Positions 17,708 through 26,184 of a DNA stretch of 64,000 nucleotides are shown here, one piece after another (the first letter of the stretch is position 1; each line of letters begins with the position of its first letter). The notes below the pieces were generated by a model. The model was not told where the DNA came from. It searched no databases and worked only from the letters and a program-made list of their open reading frames with translations. This DNA is from Planctomycetota bacterium (GTDB taxonomy: Bacteria; Planctomycetota; MHYJ01; WSZJ01; JACPWG01), in NCBI GenBank assembly GCA_016197205.1, contig JACPWG010000022.1:62001-126000 (forward strand). The letters are read 5' to 3'. The translations under genes were made by a program, and so were the position numbers.

Positions 17708-18185
17708 GCGAAGAGATTTGAGAATGGAGAATGGAGAGCTGAGAATGGAGAGCCTCGCTCCGTCGACGTGCGAGGTTCGCGCGATGTCCTTCCTGCGCCC
17801 TGCCCGCTGCGAAGGAAAAAAATCCAGCGTCGTCGGCCCGCCCCTCCACAGGCGTCCTCCGGATGTTCACTCCGCCCAAGATCCTCAGCGTCTCAGCGCC
17901 TCTGTGTTTCGTAAGCCCGTCCTTGAACTCGGGCGTGGCAACCTGGTGCCCCGATGTTCAAGCTTCGAGCTTCGAGCTTCGAGCTTTGGATCCCTACCGT
18001 TCGGTTGCTTGAAAGCCTGTCGCGATTTCGGAAGCCGTGCGCTCCGCCCACGGAAGGACGAGCCACCGAAGACGCCGAACGACCCGTCGTGAAATTCGGC
18101 GTCTTCAGCGTCTTCGGTGGCTACTCATCGTCTTTGGGTTTCGGGCGCCCGCCTGCCTTGGGATTTGGGCATCGGGCATTGGGCA
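17708..18185. repeat. Repeat block containing a 176-bp duplicated element
   Basis: After the HIT stop comes low-complexity DNA (GAGAATGGA and TTCGAGC tandem units). The segment 17986-18161 is nearly identical to 22519-22748, except that it has one copy of a GAAGACGCC unit (18068-18076) where the other has seven. Its core folds as a hairpin: GAGCCACCGAAGACGCCGAA against TTCGGCGTCTTCAGCGTCTT. No gene is present. Confidence 0.8.
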
Positions 18186-20393
18186 TTACGCCTCCGGTCT
18201 CTCCATCGCCCGCTCCTCTGCCGTGCGCTCCCTCAGGCGTAGCGTCGCCTCCCACGGCACGGTCACGCCGGCCAGGTGCAGGAACGCCCCGGGGTTCTCA
18301 GCGAGGAACTTCAGTAGCCGGACATGGTCAAAGCGGAAGCCCCGGACCATTTTTTCCGCCTTGAAGGTGAAGGGGCTCTGCTCCCCTTTCCGCAGCCGAC
18401 CCACATCGCCCGCGAAGCCCCCCTCCTCGATCACGGCGAGCCTCTCGTTCTCCCCCCACACGCCCAGCGTCCCCTCCGCGAGCAGGAGCGGATCGGCGCC
18501 TACCTGTTCCCCCGGCGCCAGCGTCGCCGGTTCCATCAGGGTCTGCAGGTGGGTCTTCTGATTCGAGGTGAAGCTCGCGAGGACGGGACTCGCCGCCATC
18601 AACTCCCAGGTCGGCAGCATGCGCAACCGCGCGAGCTGCATCAGCCGCTCGGTCACGTCGGTCCCCCGGACGAAGTGCAGGAAGTCCGTCCGGTTCACGA
18701 AGAGCACTTCCACCCGCGTCTTGGCGATCACGTCCGCGGACCGGGGTTGGTTGAGGATGAGCGCCGTTTCCCCGAAGAAATCGAAGGTGGAGTAGCTCTT
18801 GATTTCCCGGCCATCGATGCTGACCGAGGCGTGTCCGGAGAGGATGATGTAGAAGTGTTCCCCGTGCGTCCCCTTCTCGACGATCCGGTCCCCGGTATTG
18901 TAGACCTGCATGTGCGCCATCCGCAGGAACTCGCCGGCGCGAGAGATGGGCAACTCCGAGAGGATCTCCATCCCCGCGAGGGCGTCGAGGACCTTGAGCG
19001 CGTCGTTGACGGGGAGATACGCGGCGCCGAGGTCCACCGTATTCTCCAACCCCGTGGGGGCCACGCGCAGACCGGACCCGGGCGGCAAGGTCTTCTGGCT
19101 GACGTGGACGAGCAGCATCTTGCTCTTCATTTCCTCCTGGAGCGTCGCAAGGTAGTTGATGGACGTGTGGATGGGCGGGATGCCCGCCTCGTGGAGCACC
19201 AGGTTATGGTGCCAGGGAAAGTTGACGAGCGCGTCCCGCCGCACGGCGGGGAGCACGCCCTGCTCGTGCAGCTTCTGGATCTGCTTGGGGTCGTTCAGCG
19301 TGTCCGAAGGATACACCAGGCTTCGGCCCCGCAGCTTCACCTCGAAACCGACGCAGGGGATCGAGTGGAGGGAGTACCGGAAGGTCGCTTCGCCTCCGTG
19401 CAGGGACATCGTGCGTTCCGGCTGGACGGGGACGTAGTCGAAGAGGCCGCGGAAGGTCTCGGGCGTCATGTCGAGGAGCGGGGCGTATTTCGCCACGAAA
19501 CTGCTGAGCACGGTGGGCGTGGTATAGATCGAGATCCGCCCTTCGAGGAGGATCCGTTGGAGAGTCCCGGCGTCGTGATCGGCGTGGCAGTGGGTGAGGA
19601 TGAGCGAATCGATCTCGCGTGCGCTCAGGTCATAACCCTGGAGCCACTCCCACGAATCCACGGGCGGGTCGACCATGACACCGCGCCCCTCGACCCAGAT
19701 GATGAACCCGGAGGTGCGGTTGCCCGGATCGAACCCGTGTCCGCTGCCGATGACCGACACGCCGAGGAGCGGGGGCTTGAAAGTCTTCAGGGCGGTTTCC
19801 GTGCCCTCGATCCGGGCGGGGATCGGCGGATCTCCTCGCCAGCGCGCCACGGCCCGCCCCGCCTCCAGGATGCTGATGCCGCCGTCGTCCTCCGCCACGA
19901 CGGAGACGCCCGAAGGCAGGCGGGCGACTCCGCGCGCATCGAACTCCTCGAAGGCCACCAGGTCGTGCAACTCCATCGGCGCCCCGTTCCGCTTGGGATT
20001 GCGGCGGAAATACGCCATTTCACCCGCGATGTCCGTCCCCTGGCACGCCCCCGTGGCGCTGAACTCGGCGGGGTCGATGCGCGAGGGGCCGAAGACCGCC
20101 TCGCCGAGGACGTGTTCCAGGATCGCGCGCTGGTGGGGACGGCACACGAGCGTGGCCCGGCGGCTCTTGATGAAGAAATTGTAGTAGCAGGGAAATTCCA
20201 GCTCGGCGAAACTGACGCCGCGTTCCGTGCAGAACAGATTGGGGGGCACGACGAAAATGGCCGGCACTCCGCCCGGGAGCACCATGGTGTCCTTGATCGT
20301 TTCCGGCACGACGCCGTACTGGATCCACCCGGCGGAGGTGGAGAAGAGTACGCCTCCTCGTGCGAGGGGCAGGCCGATGGCCGCTGGATCCAT
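18186..20393 (-). CDS. Metallo-beta-lactamase-fold hydrolase fused to a cyclic nucleotide-binding domain
   Basis: 735 residues. An N-terminal ~200-residue region of unknown type precedes a metallo-beta-lactamase domain with the zinc motif HCHADHD at 268-274; a later Asp and His (VYPSDTLNDPKQ, then NFPWHHNL) probably complete the site. Residues ~500-610 form a cNMP-binding/Crp-like sensor: VEKGTHGEHFYIILSG, FDFFGETALILNQPRSADV. A helical tail follows. The protein appears cytoplasmic. A plausible role is a hydrolase whose activity or localisation responds to cAMP or cGMP, but the substrate is unknown. The start ATG is preceded by the promoter at 20439-20468. Confidence 0.8.
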   Translation of the reverse strand: MDPAAIGLPLARGGVLFSTSAGWIQYGVVPETIKDTMVLPGGVPAIFVVPPNLFCTERGVSFAELEFPCYYNFFIKSRRATLVCRPHQRAILEHVLGEAVFGPSRIDPAEFSATGACQGTDIAGEMAYFRRNPKRNGAPMELHDLVAFEEFDARGVARLPSGVSVVAEDDGGISILEAGRAVARWRGDPPIPARIEGTETALKTFKPPLLGVSVIGSGHGFDPGNRTSGFIIWVEGRGVMVDPPVDSWEWLQGYDLSAREIDSLILTHCHADHDAGTLQRILLEGRISIYTTPTVLSSFVAKYAPLLDMTPETFRGLFDYVPVQPERTMSLHGGEATFRYSLHSIPCVGFEVKLRGRSLVYPSDTLNDPKQIQKLHEQGVLPAVRRDALVNFPWHHNLVLHEAGIPPIHTSINYLATLQEEMKSKMLLVHVSQKTLPPGSGLRVAPTGLENTVDLGAAYLPVNDALKVLDALAGMEILSELPISRAGEFLRMAHMQVYNTGDRIVEKGTHGEHFYIILSGHASVSIDGREIKSYSTFDFFGETALILNQPRSADVIAKTRVEVLFVNRTDFLHFVRGTDVTERLMQLARLRMLPTWELMAASPVLASFTSNQKTHLQTLMEPATLAPGEQVGADPLLLAEGTLGVWGENERLAVIEEGGFAGDVGRLRKGEQSPFTFKAEKMVRGFRFDHVRLLKFLAENPGAFLHLAGVTVPWEATLRLRERTAEERAMERPEA

Positions 20394-20438
20394 GGTGCTC
20401 GCTTTCAGGGGGCCTGGGACGGGCAGGTCGGAGGCAGG

Positions 20439-20468
20439 ATTCTAATGTCTACGCGGAGGTCTCGTCAA
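20439..20468 (-). promoter_or_regulatory. Candidate promoter of the MBL/cNMP gene
   Basis: On the minus strand, TTGACG (20463-20468) and TAGAAT (20439-20444) have an 18-base spacer, about 45 bases upstream of the ATG. Confidence 0.5.
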
Positions 20469-20570
20469 GCCGGAATCAGAGTTGCCGACGGCAGGAAAAC
20501 CCTCAGGGAGGGGTTGCCGTGCGCCGGAGACCCGGCGCGCGGAGTTGGGGGCGCGAGGTCGTGCGCCGGC

Positions 20571-22247
20571 TCAGGCGACGTCCGCTTCGGCCAGCAGCGC
20601 TTGCAATTCCGCCGGCGGAAGCGGCGGGAAGCTCTCCATTTCGGGTGACGAGGGCACGCCCTGCAGGCGGGCGATCCGGGACCGCGTGAGCGCGGCGGCG
20701 CCGACCAGGAGATTCAAAGCCACGGTGAGGACCTGACGCTCCGAGCGGCCCTCCAGGAAGGACCCTTTCACCCACTCGTTGAACGCGCCCATGGCGGGCC
20801 CGCACCACACCTGGTAGTCGAGCTGACGCGTGGCGTCGCCGGCATTCGCCCAGCGCGAGGAGAGGCCGAGATACCAGCGGAAAACGAGCGCCATCTTGTG
20901 CCGCGGGTCGGCCTCGGCACGCGTCACCTGTGGCGGATCGCGGCGGAGGAAGAACTCCCGCGTGCGCGCCCAGACCTCTTCGACCGGGGCCCGGAAGAGG
21001 TCGCGCTCGAGCAGCGCGCGCTCGGCCTCGGGGATGGCTGCAAGGCCGTCATAGGCGCGGTAGGCGTCGTAGAGGCGGGCGGCGCGCATGGCGAACATCG
21101 TCCCGCGCTTGAGGACCTGCACCTTGACCCCCATCTCGAACATGTCGGCCGCGGGCGCCATCGCGATGTCCGCCTGGCCGGCGCGCGCGAGCATGTCGCG
21201 GACGATGTCGCTGGAGCCGGACTCGACGCAGGCCTGGTTGACCGAGCCGGTGAGAACGTAGGCGGCGCCGAGCGCGAAGGCCGCCGCGGCGGAGGCGGGC
21301 GTGGAGATGCCGCCGGCGGCGCCGATGCGGGGCGTCTCGTCGTAGCGTTGCTCCGCGTGGATGCGGTCCCGGAGGGCGAGAAAGCTCGGGAGCATCGTGA
21401 CGAGCGGCCGGTTGTCCGTGTGCCCCGCGGAGTCGGCCTCCGCCGTAAGGTCGTCGGCCATGGGGACGCGCGCGGCCAGCTCCGCCTGCGCCTGCGTGAG
21501 GCGTCCGGCCGCGACCAGCTCGCGCAGGAAGCCGTCCGGCGGCGGCGAGAGGAACTTGCGCGCGACCTCGACGCGCGAAGCCTTGGCCACCACGCGATTC
21601 GGGGTGACGATGCGGCCGGAGGCGTCCCGGTGGATCCCCGCGGTCCGGTAGCGGACGATGGAGAGCGTGAGGTCGAGGTATGCGGAGGCCTCGACGAGGC
21701 GAACGCCGCGACGCAGAAAGAGGTCGACCAGGGCCGCCTCGAGGTCGGGATCGTTCGGGCTGTGGATCAGGTTGACGCCATAGGGGAGCTCGCCGAGGTC
21801 TGGCTGAAGGCGATCGAGGGCCGCCTCCACGGCAGGCAGGGAGAGCCCGGCGGCGCCGAAAAAGGCGAGCATCCCGGCGCGGCTCAGCGACTCCACGAGC
21901 TCGACGGAGCCGATGCCGTTCGCCATCGCCCCCGCGACGTAAGGGTAGCGCACCCGGTGGGCGGCGGCGAACCGTGGATCGCCGAGGCTCTCCGGGGGAC
22001 AGCCGGGGACGTAGGCCAGGATCGGGTAGCTCCCGTGGGCCGCGGCCTCTTCCCCGAAAACGGCCGTCCCGCGCGTCGCCACGGCGGGCCCGCCCTCGCT
22101 CTCCACCACGTAGAAGGGCGCGCGGACGCGGCGCAGGGCTTGGACCAGGGCGTCGTTCCCGGACCGGGGCGGTGCGGCACTCGGCGTCCAGCCGCCGAGA
22201 GGCGCCGAGGTGGCGGCGGAGGTCGAAGGACTGAGCGCGGTCGCCAC
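20571..22247 (-). CDS. pfaD: PfaD-family trans-acting enoyl reductase
   Basis: 558 residues, the usual PfaD length. PfaD is an FMN-dependent TIM-barrel enoyl reductase that works in trans with polyunsaturated fatty acid or polyketide synthases. Recognisable segments are YPYVAGAMANGIGSVELVE, FFGAAGLSLPAVE, LPYGVNLIHSPNDP, PRIGAAGGISTPASAAAAFA, AYVLTGSVNQACVESG and FEMGVKVQVLKRGTMFAMRA. I place the start at the GTG at 22247 after GGAGAG; longer frames lie in the promoter. No PfaABC megasynthase is in the window, so the partner is elsewhere. Its presence beside olefin genes recalls marine bacteria in which olefin and PUFA pathways coexist. Confidence 0.9.
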   Translation of the reverse strand: MATALSPSTSAATSAPLGGWTPSAAPPRSGNDALVQALRRVRAPFYVVESEGGPAVATRGTAVFGEEAAAHGSYPILAYVPGCPPESLGDPRFAAAHRVRYPYVAGAMANGIGSVELVESLSRAGMLAFFGAAGLSLPAVEAALDRLQPDLGELPYGVNLIHSPNDPDLEAALVDLFLRRGVRLVEASAYLDLTLSIVRYRTAGIHRDASGRIVTPNRVVAKASRVEVARKFLSPPPDGFLRELVAAGRLTQAQAELAARVPMADDLTAEADSAGHTDNRPLVTMLPSFLALRDRIHAEQRYDETPRIGAAGGISTPASAAAAFALGAAYVLTGSVNQACVESGSSDIVRDMLARAGQADIAMAPAADMFEMGVKVQVLKRGTMFAMRAARLYDAYRAYDGLAAIPEAERALLERDLFRAPVEEVWARTREFFLRRDPPQVTRAEADPRHKMALVFRWYLGLSSRWANAGDATRQLDYQVWCGPAMGAFNEWVKGSFLEGRSERQVLTVALNLLVGAAALTRSRIARLQGVPSSPEMESFPPLPPAELQALLAEADVA

Positions 22248-22290
22248 GAGGACTCTCCGGGTTGGAGGGAAACCGAAAATCGGGCGGAGG

Positions 22291-22319
22291 AATATAGCAT
22301 TGAGCACGGGCAAAAGCAA
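22291..22319 (-). promoter_or_regulatory. Candidate sigma70 promoter of pfaD
   Basis: On the minus strand, TTGCTT (22314-22319) and TATATT (22291-22296) are 17 bases apart, about 45 bases before the GTG start. Confidence 0.6.
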
Positions 22320-22518
22320 CTCCAACCCCAAGTCCCAAATTCAGGCGAGAGGAACCCCGCTTGGTGGGTCGGGCCCGGCGCCCGCGGTCGGGCCGGGGGG
22401 CCGCCGTGCTCCCCGCTCCCCTGGCACAGCGGCTTGCGTCTCGACCTTCGTGCGAGCCCGCCGACCCAAGTTCGACCCGGCATGCGCTGTTGGCGTTGGA
22501 AATTGGAGTTGGAGTGTC

Positions 22519-22748
22519 TTGGATCCCTACCGTTCGACTTCTTGAAAGCCTGTCGCGATTTCGGAAGCCGTGCGCTCCGCCCACGGAAGGACGAGCCACC
22601 GAAGACGCCGAAGACGCCGAAGACGCCGAAGACGCCGAAGACGCCGAAGACGCCGAAGACGCCGAACGACCCGTCGTGAAATTCGGCGTCTTCAGCGTCT
22701 TCGGTGGCTACTCATCGTCTTTGGGTTTCGGGCGCGCGCCAGCCTTGG
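22519..22748. repeat. 230-bp duplicated element with a seven-copy 9-bp tandem repeat
   Basis: Second copy of the element at 17986-18161. Between the flanks GACGAGCCACC and GAACGACCCGTC it carries GAAGACGCC seven times (22601-22663), against one copy in the other element; the 54-bp length difference equals six units. The flanking sequences and the hairpin partner are otherwise almost identical. The remainder of 22248-22889 holds the pfaD promoter and AT-richer junk sequence, with no gene seen. Confidence 0.85.
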
Positions 22749-22889
22749 TATCTGGAGTTGGAAGTTTGAGTCCGGTTTTTTTATGCTGGCCCCGGGCGCC
22801 CCCGCGCGGCTAGAATCGACTCCGCCCCGGGTCCCCGAGCCCGAGTCCTCACGACCACACCGCGGCCACTTCGAAGGGGAATTCTTCTC

Positions 22890-25190
22890 ATGCCCCGAGA
22901 GCCCCGCTCCCGCCGGGAGCTGGCCCACGGCTGGGTCCCGTTCGGCATCGGCGAAACCAAGCCCCACCACTATCTGGAGATGGTCAAGATCGCGTGGGAG
23001 AACCGGGACAGCCTCGGCTACGCGTGGAAGGTCCTGTCGCAGGGGGTCTGCGACGGCTGCGCGCTCGGCACGAGCGGGCTCTCCGACTGGACCATCGACG
23101 GCACGCACCTTTGCCTCATCCGGTTGAATCTCCTCCGGCTGAATACGATGGGCGCGCTCGAGCCTGCGCTGCTTGCCGACGCGGCGGCGCTCCGGCGGCG
23201 GACGTCGAAGGAACTCCGTGCCCTCGGGCGCATCCCCTATCCCATGCGGAGGCTGCTCGGAGAGGCGGGTTTCACGCGCGTTTCTTGGGAAGAGCTGTGG
23301 GCGGACGTCGGCGCGCGCTGGCGTGGGTTTGCCCCCGAGCGGACGGCGCTGTATCTCACGAGCCGGGGGATCACGAACGAGGTCTACTACGTCGCGCAGA
23401 AAGTGATGCGCTTCCTCGGCTCGAGCAACGTCGATAACAGCGCGCGGCTCTGCCACGCCCCCAGCACGGGCGCGCTCAAGGCCACGCTCGGCGTTGCCGC
23501 GACGACCTGCTCCTACCGGGACTGGTACGAGGCCGACTTGATCGTCTTCTTCGGGTCGAATCCGGCGAACGACCAGCCGGTCACGATGAAGTACCTCGCC
23601 GAGGCGCGGCGACGCGGGGCGCGGGTGCTCTCCGTGAACGCGTATCGCGAACCGGGGCTGGAGCGCTACTGGGTCCCCTCGAACTGGGATTCGGCGCTCT
23701 TCGGCACGCGCATCGTCGATCGGACGTTCCTGGTGAAGGTGGGCGGCGACCTCGCCTTTCTCACCGCCGCGCAGAAGGTGCTCGTTGCGCACGGCCGGCA
23801 GAAACGGGAGTTCATTGACGCGGCGACCACGGGCTTCCCGGAACTGGCGGCCGCGCTCGAGCGCGAGCCCATGGACGTGTTGCTGGCCCGGTGCGGCGCG
23901 ACGGCGGCGGACGTGGAGGCCTTCGCGCGCGAGGTGGGGACCGCGGACCGCGGGATCTTCGTCTGGTCGATGGGGATCACGCAGCACGCGGGCGCGGTGG
24001 ACACCGTGAAGGGGATCGTGAACCTCGGGCTGCTGCGCGAGTTCGTCGGGCGACCGGGGACGGGGATGATGCCGATCCGCGGACACTCCGGCGTGCAGGG
24101 CGGCGCGGAGATGGGCGCGTACGCGACCGCGCTCCCCGGAGGGCTGCCGGTCACGGAGGAGAACGCGCGCCGGTTCTCGGAGCTGTGGGGCTTCAAGGTG
24201 CCTGCGGCGAAGGGGCTTTCCGCGGTCGACATGATCGAGGCGGCGGGCGAAGGGCGGCTCGACGGGTTCTACTGCATCGGCGGCAATTTCCTGGAGACGC
24301 TGCCGCAGCCGGAGCGGGTCGAGGCCGCGCTCGGGCGCATCCCGCTGCGACTGCACTCCGACATCGTCGTCACCTCGCAGATGCTCGTCGAACCGGCGGA
24401 GGTCGTCTACCTGCTGCCTGCGCGCACGCGGTACGAGCAGAAGGACGGCGGGACGGAGACCACGACGGAGCGACGGGTTATTTTTTCGCCGCACATCGCC
24501 GGGCACGACATCGGGGAGGCGCGGTCGGAGTGGGAGCTGCTGCTCGACCTCGCGAAGGCGGTGCGGCCGGAGGCGTTCGAGAAGGTGCGGTTCGGGAGCG
24601 GCGCGGAGATCCGCGCCGACATCGAGCGGGCGGTGCCGTTCTATGCGGGGATCGCGGGCCTGGCGAAGCAGGGGGACCAGTTCCAGTGGGGCGGGCCGAT
24701 GCTGTGCGCGGAGCGGCGGTTTCCGACTTCGGACGGCAAGGCGCATTTCCAGCCGGTCGCGGTGTCGGGGGGGCCCGGGGGCGGGGCGGGCGGCGCGGGC
24801 GGCGCGGGCGGGGTTTGCGGCGGGAGCGGGGCCGGAGCGGGGGCGGGGTCGGCGGCGACCTTCGTCCTGGCCACGCGGCGCGGGAAGCAGTTCAACTCGA
24901 TGATCCAGGCCAATCGCGACTCGCTCACCGGCGCGGAGCGGGATCACGTGTTCGTGTCCCCGACCGACGCGGCGCGGCTCGGGCTGGCGACGGGCGACCC
25001 GATCGTGCTCCGCAACGCGACGGGCGAGTTTCGCGGGCGGGCCTTCGTCGCCGACGTGGCCGTCGGCACGTTGCAGGGGCACTGGCCGGAGGTGAACGTT
25101 CTTCTGCCTCGCGGCGTGGTGGACGAGGCCGCGGGCATTCCCGACTACAATGCTGAAGTGACGCTGGCGCGGGCGGAGGAACGGCCTTGA
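22890..25190 (+). CDS. FdhF/YdeP-type molybdopterin oxidoreductase
   Basis: 766 residues. A formate-dehydrogenase-alpha-like molybdopterin protein of the YdeP branch: MVKIAWENRDSLGYAWKVL, CDGCALG (Cys54, Cys57), the nucleotide-binding FFGSNPANDQPVT, MPIRGHSGVQGGAEMG, and the C-terminal MoCo-binding TRRGKQFNSM and TGDPIVLRNATGEFRGRAF. The normal four-Cys [4Fe-4S] cluster is not obvious, and no Sec or active-site Cys position can be assigned with confidence. A Gly-rich stretch near residues 628-655 (GGPGGGAGGAGGAGG) is an unusual linker before the C-terminal domain. fdhD, normally required for maturation of such enzymes, is 4.3 kb away on the other strand. The substrate of YdeP-type enzymes is uncertain. 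Confidence 0.88.
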   Translation: MPREPRSRRELAHGWVPFGIGETKPHHYLEMVKIAWENRDSLGYAWKVLSQGVCDGCALGTSGLSDWTIDGTHLCLIRLNLLRLNTMGALEPALLADAAALRRRTSKELRALGRIPYPMRRLLGEAGFTRVSWEELWADVGARWRGFAPERTALYLTSRGITNEVYYVAQKVMRFLGSSNVDNSARLCHAPSTGALKATLGVAATTCSYRDWYEADLIVFFGSNPANDQPVTMKYLAEARRRGARVLSVNAYREPGLERYWVPSNWDSALFGTRIVDRTFLVKVGGDLAFLTAAQKVLVAHGRQKREFIDAATTGFPELAAALEREPMDVLLARCGATAADVEAFAREVGTADRGIFVWSMGITQHAGAVDTVKGIVNLGLLREFVGRPGTGMMPIRGHSGVQGGAEMGAYATALPGGLPVTEENARRFSELWGFKVPAAKGLSAVDMIEAAGEGRLDGFYCIGGNFLETLPQPERVEAALGRIPLRLHSDIVVTSQMLVEPAEVVYLLPARTRYEQKDGGTETTTERRVIFSPHIAGHDIGEARSEWELLLDLAKAVRPEAFEKVRFGSGAEIRADIERAVPFYAGIAGLAKQGDQFQWGGPMLCAERRFPTSDGKAHFQPVAVSGGPGGGAGGAGGAGGVCGGSGAGAGAGSAATFVLATRRGKQFNSMIQANRDSLTGAERDHVFVSPTDAARLGLATGDPIVLRNATGEFRGRAFVADVAVGTLQGHWPEVNVLLPRGVVDEAAGIPDYNAEVTLARAEERP

Positions 25191-25205
25191 CCCTCGTCGC
25201 GCCGC

Positions 25206-26051
25206 CTATTTGATCGCGAACGTGAAGTCCGCCCGTGCGACCGCGCCTGCGCCGACCTGCACCTCTTGCGTGGGCTCGTCCATGAAGAACTCCCCCCAGG
25301 CCGCGAGCTTGTAGGCGCCGGGCGGGACGTCCTTCAACTCGTAGTTGCCGTCCGCGTCCGTCACCGCGAAGTAGGGGTGCTCGCACACCCAGAGGAAGCC
25401 GGACATCCACTTGTGGATCTGACACTCGAGGTGCATCAGCTCGGGGAACGGGAATTTGCGCGTGGCCGACTTTCCAGCGACGAGGGGGACGGAGAGCGTG
25501 TTCTTCATCGGAAAGGAATCGACGGTGTGCACGACGGTGTCGCTGTTCTTGAACACCACGTCCGTGTTTACGGGGGCGAGCACGAGGTGCGGGACGTACA
25601 CGCACTCGAGATTGTCCACAAGCCCGGCACCGAGGGAGTCCAGCGGCTTCCCCTTCTTGATTTCGAGGAGTCGGACGACCGCGTAGCGAAGCCCGCCGCC
25701 GGCGGACACGACCAGTTCCTCGCTCTCCACGAACTTCTTTTTGCACTCGACAATGTCCTTGTTCAGCGGGAGCTGCTTCGGCGGCGGCACCTTGCCCGAG
25801 ACGGTGACCCGGCCGCGGATCGTGCCGCCGTTCGCCACCGGCCCCCCCTCGTAGGCGCTCGCCTCCGCTTCGGCCTGAGCGGGCGCCTGCGGCTTGAGAG
25901 GCGGCGGAGGGACCGGTTCCGGTTTCCGGATCGGCAGCGCGGGCTGCGCCGGCGCGGGTTGGGGCGGCTCCAGGCTGGCGAGGAAGGTCGGAAACAGGGC
26001 GACGAGGAGGAGCAGCCCCGCCACGAGGAAGATCGGGAGAAGGGAGCGCAT
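25206..26051 (-). CDS. Secreted or membrane-anchored cupredoxin with C-terminal regulatory-like domain
   Basis: 281 residues. Residues 5-25 form an N-terminal hydrophobic segment (signal or anchor), then a Pro/Ala-rich linker. The beta-sandwich carries a type-1 copper set: His175 (NSDTVVHTVDS), Cys210, His213 and Met216 in LECQIHKWM. The Cys-x2-His-x2-Met loop is as short as in amicyanin. The end (YELKDVPPGAYKLAAWGEFF) looks like a carboxypeptidase-regulatory/PEGA-type strand module. It probably acts outside the cytoplasm as an electron carrier or copper binder. It is convergent with the oxidoreductase gene (15-base gap), whose electron partner it might be, but this is only suggested by proximity. 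Confidence 0.8.
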   Translation of the reverse strand: MRSLLPIFLVAGLLLLVALFPTFLASLEPPQPAPAQPALPIRKPEPVPPPPLKPQAPAQAEAEASAYEGGPVANGGTIRGRVTVSGKVPPPKQLPLNKDIVECKKKFVESEELVVSAGGGLRYAVVRLLEIKKGKPLDSLGAGLVDNLECVYVPHLVLAPVNTDVVFKNSDTVVHTVDSFPMKNTLSVPLVAGKSATRKFPFPELMHLECQIHKWMSGFLWVCEHPYFAVTDADGNYELKDVPPGAYKLAAWGEFFMDEPTQEVQVGAGAVARADFTFAIK

Positions 26052-26082
26052 CGAGGAAAGCCTCCGATGGGGGAAGCCTCAT

Positions 26083-26111
26083 CGGATACCCGGACAGGGC
26101 CGCGCAGTCAA
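26083..26111 (-). promoter_or_regulatory. Candidate promoter of the cupredoxin gene
   Basis: On the minus strand, TTGACT (26106-26111) and TATCCG (26083-26088) are separated by 17 bases, about 30 bases before the ATG. Confidence 0.5.
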
Positions 26112-26184
26112 GGGGAAACTGCGAGTGGCTTACGTGGACCCGCAAATGGACCCCGAGGGCGCCGGGGCAGGAGGCTGGTTTGGG

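Noticed and set aside
22601..22663. Seven 9-bp tandem units considered as a CRISPR array
   Set aside because: Units are contiguous without spacers and no cas genes are present; it is a simple tandem repeat.
22692..25082. Minus-strand open frame of 796 codons opposite the oxidoreductase
   Set aside because: Antisense shadow of the molybdopterin oxidoreductase gene; Arg/Pro-rich with no motifs.
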